From contig JAVTVY010047932.1 of assembly GCA_036873755.1 (NCBI GenBank), forward strand, positions 62,001 through 126,000: a stretch of 64,000 nt of DNA. Direction: 5' to 3'. The translations under genes were made by a program, and so were the position numbers. Under the pieces are notes generated by a model. That model saw only the letters and a list, made by a program, of their open reading frames with translations. It had not been told where the DNA came from and searched no databases. Shown piece by piece: positions 56,951 to 64,000 of the stretch (the first letter of the stretch is position 1; every line of letters starts with the position of its first letter). The DNA comes from Hanleya hanleyi. Taxonomy: Eukaryota > Mollusca > Polyplacophora > Lepidopleurida > Hanleyidae.

Positions 56951-59869
56951 AAAATTTTTGAAAACTTAACTCATTGCCTTCGGAATATATATTCATTACT
57001 GGATCGAATAAATTATGCAAAAATATTAATTTCTGCATATGGTTATAATAATGGCTCTGAAATTTTCAATGGATACCGTAGATAGGGTAAACTATATATT
57101 TTTACAATCCTTGATGCTTTGGTGATTGATATAAATAAAAACTGATGATGGAAACCATTCTTGAACTTGTTGTCTAATCAGGAGTAAAAAAACACAACAT
57201 ATGCTGATCACAGCAGCTTCATTTGTCACATGTCTTGAGGTTATTTGGGGATTCCCGATGTCATAAAGTCTGAAACGAGGCTACAAGGATGGCTAACCAT
57301 GATACATGTATAACGCAACCATTAATTGGTCAATTATAACCTCCAAGCCGAAACAACCATTCACAGGTGTGTTTACATAAGGCTGTCAAGAAGCCGGTGA
57401 CATCAGGTTTCCGGCGGAAATTTAAGTAACAGGAGCCACTCACAGCGGCTTTTTGGAACCAATGAGTTAAATGTGTTATTTCCATATTTGATATATGTGT
57501 ACCTTGCCACAGGATTGCGACTGAATGTGTACGCTTCCAGGGCTTGAAATTCACACCCTTTTACTTGCCCCAGGCAAATGAAATTTGCTTGGGACAACCA
57601 ACCTCAGTGATGCTGTTGCCCTGGGACAAGTACCTTGAAATCATGAAAATCACATTCTCTGGCTTTTTGGACTTACAAGTATACTTCATTGATAGTTCTT
57701 AAATCCATTATTGATTACTACAAGGATTGGTAGCTATTTACAAAATAAGATCATTTTTATTGTTGTTGTTTCTCTTCCACCATCTCGAGAAGAGAATTGC
57801 TTAACCCCTATTACATGTATTTCCCCCTATATGTGACAAACCAGTTGCCAGAGTGTTAGGTGGATATGGCTCAGTCTCTCCTTTTTGGTTCAAAATAAAC
57901 ATTCATCTAAGTCAGTTTCTTTGACAAAACATACATGTATTATCCTTTGGGACATTGTTTTATAAAGTGAGAAATGAAATGAAACCATTCAATGCATTCT
58001 TTTTATTATTATTCCTCAAACAGACTCAAAACAAGGCATGATCAGTTCTAATTTTCTTTCTCCTTCAAAGACAATTATCACTCTAAATTTCACATTTTGT
58101 ATTAAAATTTGTATTTGGTTTTAGATAGAAAATGGCTACTAATAACAAAAAGTAGAGACTAGTTACTGGAGGTTGTCAAAATGACAACTTTTTGTACCTA
58201 CATTTATTCTTCTAATGATAGTCTCCCTATTAAAATTCAATCCTTCCCAATTTTAGGGACAAAATTAAATCAGTTTCTATTAACTTTTATCAGTCACCCT
58301 CTAGGTCATTGAAAATAACTGAGAAATAATAGACAATTTGCATGCAGATTTAGGACCATTCTGTGAACTTGCTGCTCTAATCAATATGATCTCCGCTGTT
58401 TTGTTTTGCTGGGAAATTTCACAATTATTAGAGGACTGACCATAGTACATGTATATTAAATGTAAATTTAACACTAAAATGACCAGAAAGAAATTGGGAC
58501 ACAGGCTTTATATTTGGGACAAACAGAATGTCAAAAGTGATTGAAGTGGTTGTCCAACCAAAGCTGGAGCCTTGTGCTTCCAAGCCAATTCACTATTTTC
58601 AATATGGGGGAGGGGGGGGGGAGAGACTTCAGGGCCTCAGATTTTCATTTCTCTTGTCAATTAATTCATACACTTACACTCAGGTAACACTCACAAACTT
58701 AATATTTTCTATGTTGTTTATCAAATATTCATGATCTGTCCATCAAACAGTTGCCTTTTATGTTCTTTCCTAATTGTTACATAAACAATAGAAATAAAAC
58801 CCAAGATAAGCAGGTGACGATAACATTGAATGGAAAACAACTTTAATGAGCTGCCTTTATATTTCAAGCTTCTCCATTAATTAATCATGATTCATCAAGA
58901 ACAGTTTACATGTATATTTATTACATATACATACTGGCTGACTCCGGTTGAAATGGATTCATGAGTAATAGGAAAAAATATTACTTAATTGTGTCAGCAT
59001 TTCTTTGATAGGACAAATTCATATTTCAATTTCTTTTGTTTTCATTCATAACCTTTAGCCTTGAGAACTCTAAAATTAGCCAACAAAGTCAACTGTGAGT
59101 AATAGCCCAATGTTGTCTAATTACATCAAAGAACGAGAAACTACCGTCATGAAAAGAACATATTCCCACTTTATTTGCATTGTCTGTGCGGTTTATTATT
59201 AAGAATATTAAGTCGATACTTTGATTTCGAACAGTGAGTATCATGCTAGACAAGCACATTTCCCCTCCAAAAATCTTGTAAAAAATATTTGTATAATAAC
59301 ATGGGCTAAACAATTATTTGTTTTCCTAAAAAAATCTGACACTTCATGTCCACCATAATGGTAATGGCATTTGTAGCTGTGACTTTTTAAGGTTATGGAG
59401 TTAACTTTTTTTAACAGTTAGGTAAATTTAGATTGATTTGTTTGCTTCACAAACAATTACATGTATGAGTGTTAAAAAATATACTGAAGGACGAGATTAG
59501 TGGAAAGGAGTCAGAAATAAAAGCAATCATGCTTGAGATAAATCAAAATTACATGTACAATGTAAGTTTTATCTGGAATCTCGTGTTGAGAAGAATTTAC
59601 AAGGCTGTATGTTACCATGTTATGAAAAAATTACCATCAGAACAAGGGCGGATATGAACATATCAAATTATATGCTTCAGGAAATCTGAATGATTTCCCA
59701 GCGTATCATCTAGCAGCAAGCTGTGAAGTCCACTTAATTTGCATGTCTTTACTCTCATTGTAGCATTTCCATTGGTCAGTTTCAAATACTTGGGTGTAAA
59801 TATGTTTACACTCGGTTCATTCCATATCAGAGATACGACTACTAAATTAGACAATTTTATCACGCTTAT
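56951..59869. other. Intergenic, no gene seen
   Basis: AT-rich DNA. GCCCCAGGCAAATGAAATTTGCTTGGGA near 57568-57595 (blocks CCCAGGCAAAT / ATTTGCTTGGG) can fold. No supported gene. Confidence 0.4.
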
Positions 59870-60274
59870 CCCCACTCAAACTACGAACAATTTGTTGTAT
59901 TAGAACAGAACAGTTTGTTCGTGTTTTTGTTCGTGGTAACCTCACACTGCGAATATTTTCTCTTGACCGCCAGTCGCTGCGATCAAGCGAGTCCGTTTTG
60001 TTGTGTCATGTGAGAGCGGCTTCGTCACATGACCGACAGCTGTCAGTTGATTGGATAACTGTTGGTAAATGTTCGGCAAAATGTTCGCGATCACCACACA
60101 CTGAAGACAAAAACTTGTTTCAGGGCAAAACATGTTCGCAATATCAAGTTTGATCTCACGAACATTTGTTTCAAACATATGTTTTGTGTTTCTGGGCACC
60201 TCACACTGCAGACAAAACATGTTCTGAACAGTGTTTTGTTCTAATACAACAAAATGTTCGTAGTGTGAGTTGGG
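59870..60274. mobile_element. 405-bp TIR element (MITE)
   Basis: The left CCCACTCAAACTACGAACAA and following TTTGTTGTATTAGAACA are inverted at 60225-60274 (TGTTCTAATACAACAAAATG, TTCGTAGTGTGAGTTGGG). Internally CACACTGAAGACAAAA / CACACTGCAGACAAAACATG and related GTTCG blocks repeat. No protein. The target duplication is not clear. Confidence 0.75.
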
Positions 60275-60764
60275 CTTTACTACTGATCAACATAGAATGG
60301 TGTGGTCGATTGATCCGCTCCAATGGAAAGGCTTCTCAGATGTAAAAATACACGAGTCACGTGTCAATTGTGAATGCAGACATGGTAGATCTTCAATTTA
60401 AGGCATTAAAATTGAATGGTGCGCTTAATATTCATAGAGTGAGATACAATAATATTGATAAGAATGCCACCATATTTAGAGTATTATACTTTTCACATCT
60501 GAATTGTAAACTTAGAGAAAAAGCGAAAATTATACATGTACCTGCTAGTGCCGAAGTCGGTGAACTGTGCACTTTCAGAGACCATTTCCAAAATCAACAC
60601 ACAATATTATATGTAACCATTAATATTTAATAAAATAAAGTCTCAAACTGCATTACTTGCATTCAAACTTCTAGTCCATTGTAGTCAGACATGTACCTTG
60701 TAAACATGGTACATGTCAATGGGGTTTTTCGGCTTCAGAATTGAACAGTGCATCATTCGGACAT
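60275..60764. other. Unassigned sequence with an open frame
   Basis: The frame 60361-60630 (89 codons, with DMVDLQFKALKLNGALNIHR) has a mildly protein-like start but no recognised domain. Confidence 0.25.
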
Positions 60765-60920
60765 GGAGGCATTCAGACATGGAGGCATTCAGGAGGCATT
60801 CAGACATGGAGGCATTCAGACATGGAGGCATTCAAACATGGAGGCATTCAGACATGGAGGCATTCAAACATGGAGGCATTCAGACATGGAGGCATTCAGA
60901 CATGGAGGCATTCAAGCATG
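60765..60920. repeat. 16-bp minisatellite, unit AGACATGGAGGCATTC
   Basis: Nine or ten units, one shortened. Because 16 is not divisible by three, all three forward frames stay open with the same repeated peptide; none is a gene. Confidence 0.9.
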
Positions 60921-60939
60921 CAGCACATTTATACTTACA

Positions 60940-61460
60940 TGTACATAGGCAATGGGTTAAAAGGAGAGCATTTTCATAAGTTGATGGGGATGCTGAAAAT
61001 TTCACAAAAATTACCTTACATGTATTTATGCTACAATGTGTATATAATTCAATACATTAATGTAAAAAAATGATTGAGGGATAGTAAATTTATTATTTGA
61101 CTTTTTCCCATGGTGTATTACAATTAGTTATGACTGTCCGTGACATCAGTACACCTGTCGTCATCCTGTAAAAACCCTATAGCATACGTACATGTACCTT
61201 AATTATGTGGGCAACGGATTTGTCAACAGGGAGAACTGTTTCATAAGTGGATGGATGGATAAGCTGAAAAGTTCCACGAAAATGGCGTTTCTAACGCTAG
61301 CCTATATGTAATTCAGTTACGTTGAGTGAGAAAAGGATTAAGAGATAATAAATTTGTTATTCAGGTTTTTCCCCATGGTGTATCATAAGTTATGACCTTC
61401 CCTGAAACTCGTACACCGGCACGAAGGATGTATGAGTTTCAGGGAGGGTCGTAACTTCCA
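60940..61460. repeat. Diverged tandem duplication, 263-bp offset
   Basis: GGCAATGG(G)TT, TTTCATAAGT(T/G)GATGG, GGATAGTAAATTTATTATT and CCCATGGTGTATTA at about 60948-61130 recur in order 263 bases later. The second copy ends in a foldback: GTTATGACC plus CCCTGAAACTCGTACA at 61389 against TGTATGAGTTTCAGGGAGGG near 61429. Confidence 0.65.
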
Positions 61461-62189
61461 TCCATAGCCTTTTCATCATGAAACAATAATATTGATAAAG
61501 GTCTATCATTTAGAACTAACAGTACAATAGACAAATTCAGCGAGTCATTTTGGTTAGGGAACAGAATATTATATCGAATTTGACCAAGTTCAAAATATTT
61601 TAACTTTAAGTATTGGGACCATGGATAATGTAGAGGTTGGTCAGTTTACCCAGGTGTCAGTATTCAATGTTTTCACTCTAGCATTGGTTGTCAGTCTCTG
61701 ATTCAGGAACTAAGATTATACATGTATTCTCTTCTTTATTGTACAAATTCTTGAATGGCATTCATAAAATTTACATTGTGGTTTGTTGTGTCTGCGCACA
61801 GTACAAAAATAGAGAATCTTTTTATGATCACAGCTGCACCTTTTCCATGTCCGTGTTCGGCGGATGTTTGACGAGATGCTCCGGGATGTTCGTAACCGTC
61901 AGCCTGAGTCTGTTCTTTCCGAGGTGATAATCCAGAAAGCCACAGCTTCATGTGATAGACTTTTGTGTGTTTGTACATGGTTGGGGGTCCTGCGCTCCTA
62001 CGCACACATTATGCAATAGGACATGGTGATCTGCTCGCGACTGGAGTACAGCGCTACTCTCTTAATACCTGTTGAATATTTGTGGCTTCCTGAATAATTT
62101 CCTTTGTCTAAAATTGTCTCAGTGAAAATATAGACTTGTCCTGAGACCATACAAAATACATACCAGTAGTAGGCCTTCATGTGCATGTA
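61461..62189. other. Intergenic, no gene seen
   Basis: No supported feature. Confidence 0.4.
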
Positions 62190-62396
62190 CAGGGTGTTCC
62201 AGAAGTCTTGGTCACATTTCAAATCCTCGTATCTGCTGAGCCATGAATGGTAGTAAGATGAAACTGGTACCATTTGAAAATGAAAGTCATTAAGTTTTGT
62301 GTAATGCTAATGATGTTGCCATATGCATTTGTATATCCTCAATAGTTTTCAATATATTCAATGTCAAAATGTGACCAAGACTTCTGGAACACCCTG
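62190..62396. mobile_element. 207-bp mariner-like MITE
   Basis: The left CAGGGTGTTCCAGAAGTCTT plus GGTCACATTT is an almost perfect inverse of the right end (AAATGTGACCAAGACTTCTG, GAACACCCTG). It is directly flanked by TA on both sides. A TA duplication with CAGGGTG ends suggests a Tc1/mariner-type deletion derivative; no transposase is left. Confidence 0.85.
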
Positions 62397-64000
62397 TATA
62401 TTGTTGATACCCTGATTTCTGCAGCCACATACTATCCCCCACTCCTCCCACCCCCCACTTTTGCTGAGGCTCCCTTCATACATACACTTCATCTCTAATT
62501 TTGTTGCTCGCTATTAAAGAGAGACAGGTGGATAGAGGCTTTCAGTTTCTTCTGCATCAAAGAGTGGACATCCATGAAAATTCCACTGTGGGTACTGAGA
62601 AATTTGTGAACAATTCGGAGAAGCAATTCAGCTCAATATGGAAAATGTATTGAAATTTGAATTTGTGGGAGATACTTATCTTTCACCCACAATGCCATCA
62701 AACTTTTTTCAAAATTGCAATCTCTTTGGAATTTCTTGCACTTGTATTTATGCATAGTGCAGTTTGTATTAATTTCCTTTATTATTGATACATAATACAT
62801 TTATATAAATACATACGTATTGATACCAATATTTCTTGGAGGAATATGAAGCCAATTATTGTTGAAAACATCTGTGTTAAAATTTTAAGAAGGTAATGAT
62901 CAATCTGCCAATTCCTTGGTACGGTAATCGCTCAGATCTAATAATTCAATCCCCCTATTTAAAGTCAATCATCCCCATTATTTTGGGGACAAAATTCAAT
63001 TGGCTGTTCTAATAAATGTTATCACCCTCCACATGTAAAATCTTGAAATAATGAAGAAATAATGGATTATATGTATGATATCCAAAGTAGTTTACTGGCG
63101 CTTGCCAACAGGAATTACATTGTATCAAGTCTGCCAAATTTTCTTGCTCGATCCTGAAGTTGAAGATTGTGATTGTTTCAGAGAGCTCAAGCACACCTGT
63201 ATTTGGTGCACCTGTATCTATTGTCCCAGGACTACTGAGAAGGTTTACCTGGTTTGTGAAGCTTAATTCATTGATCTCAAACAGCTTCAAAGAGGATCCA
63301 ATTGCAGTGAAATGTCAAATACAGATTGGACAATGTATGAACCATCTTGATTTCTCAGGAACAATGTTCTGTCCCTTCAACTAATTTAAGATCTTAGGTT
63401 TTAATAGACAGTGGTTTTAGGAGACTATTTAGTGGGCATGTGATACGTCACGTACAAACTATGGCAGAAGGACCTAATCATGATACTGGGGACTAAATCT
63501 CTGATTGTCATCTCGGGTTTAACCACTGTCTCATCCATGCTTAACTGAAGACCTGAAGGATTTCTCCAAGTCCTTGTTGATATAGTCTTGTCCTAGGCTA
63601 TAGTTGTGTCATATGTTGAACACGTTTAAAGCCTGTCCAGCGTTAGAGTTGGAGCCTCGTGGGCTTTTGTCCAGAGGGATTACGAGTGCAAAGGTTGGAT
63701 ACTTGGCCTTCATCATACAGAAAATTAAACATTTTCTCATTGGGAAATCGGGCTAGGGGCTAATATAATTCTGTCATCAGTTTCTGTGGGAATTTTTTTT
63801 TGTCGACTGCTTGAGAAAATGGCAACTTATTTGATGAGTTGATAATGTACAATTATGGTAATGAAATCACGAGGACTTACCTAATACCTAATAGGTGTGA
63901 AAAGATGATTGGATACTGCATTATCTTTTTATACACTGAGCCTGGACAGAATCTCACTGATTGGCTGAATTTTCTTCCAATTTTCCCCACAAGCCAATGA
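62397..64000. other. Intergenic to the window end, no gene seen
   Basis: No supported gene. Overlapping frames at 63075-63384 lack recognisable domains. A GGTAAGTCC on the minus strand near 63875 could be a donor but no exon supports it. Confidence 0.35.

Noticed and set aside
60713..61073. Three overlapping frames with repeated GGIQTWRHSDME-type peptides
   Set aside because: Product of the 16-bp minisatellite, open in all forward frames.

Overview
The window looks like non-coding, transposon-rich DNA from a metazoan nuclear genome, most probably a marine lophotrochozoan such as a mollusc. The grounds are: no dense reading frames anywhere; intron-like AT-rich DNA with at least one convincing short exon; an animal tRNA-Gln pseudogene; 5S rRNA- and tRNA-derived SINEs; a DIRS1-like tyrosine-recombinase retrotransposon; LINE and THAP-domain remnants; and a very frequent ACATGT/TACATGTA palindrome, which I associate with mollusc genomes. 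The species cannot be named from the sequence alone. Most open frames of 60-120 codons are chance or repeat-derived and are not listed as genes.

Layout. 1-12 kb: AT-rich DNA with a retroelement ORF1-like remnant, a 649-bp foldback with TA flanks, a terminal-inverted-repeat (TIR) element holding a THAP-domain fragment, a tRNA-derived SINE with an 11-bp target duplication, an exon that looks like part of a SAM domain (4937-4999), a small CAGGG-ended MITE, a 129-bp near-perfect hairpin and a 5S-derived SINE. 11.8-12.1 kb: a 12-bp minisatellite. 12.6-17.8 kb: a 5.2-kb TIR element containing a 157-bp satellite capped by hairpins. 18.1-19.4 kb: another TIR element. 20.1-24.4 kb: a recent tandem array with a 1249-bp period. 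25.3-26.3 kb: a further TIR element.

26.34-35.84 kb: a structurally complete but coding-dead DIRS1-like element, with inverted terminal repeats, an internal complementary region, gag-like, RT, RNase H and tyrosine-recombinase regions. Its recombinase gene is interrupted twice. One interruption is a CAGGG-ended DNA transposon with a 5-bp target duplication. The other is a hairpin-started 162-bp satellite element inserted directly after the presumed catalytic tyrosine codon. Both junctions can be read to the base because the recombinase frame resumes on the other side.

36-64 kb: two members of one TIR family (the second carries a degenerate tRNA-Gln with a CUA anticodon), minisatellites of 29, 23, 24, 17 and 16 bp, a candidate 5' coding exon (41765-41869), a 221-bp hairpin-capped element, a 628-bp foldback in a TTAA site whose empty site is preserved in two paralogous repeats elsewhere in the window, a 4.3-kb PIF/Harbinger-like element with TTA flanks, a LINE 3' fragment and a mariner-like MITE.

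The most unusual theme is a set of otherwise dissimilar repeats built alike: a terminal hairpin or palindrome, then usually a GTCC/GTCA-type short tandem tract, then usually tandem units. Three of them share a short core, AAATTTGGTA or GAAACTTGGTAC. I could not assign these to a known transposon class.
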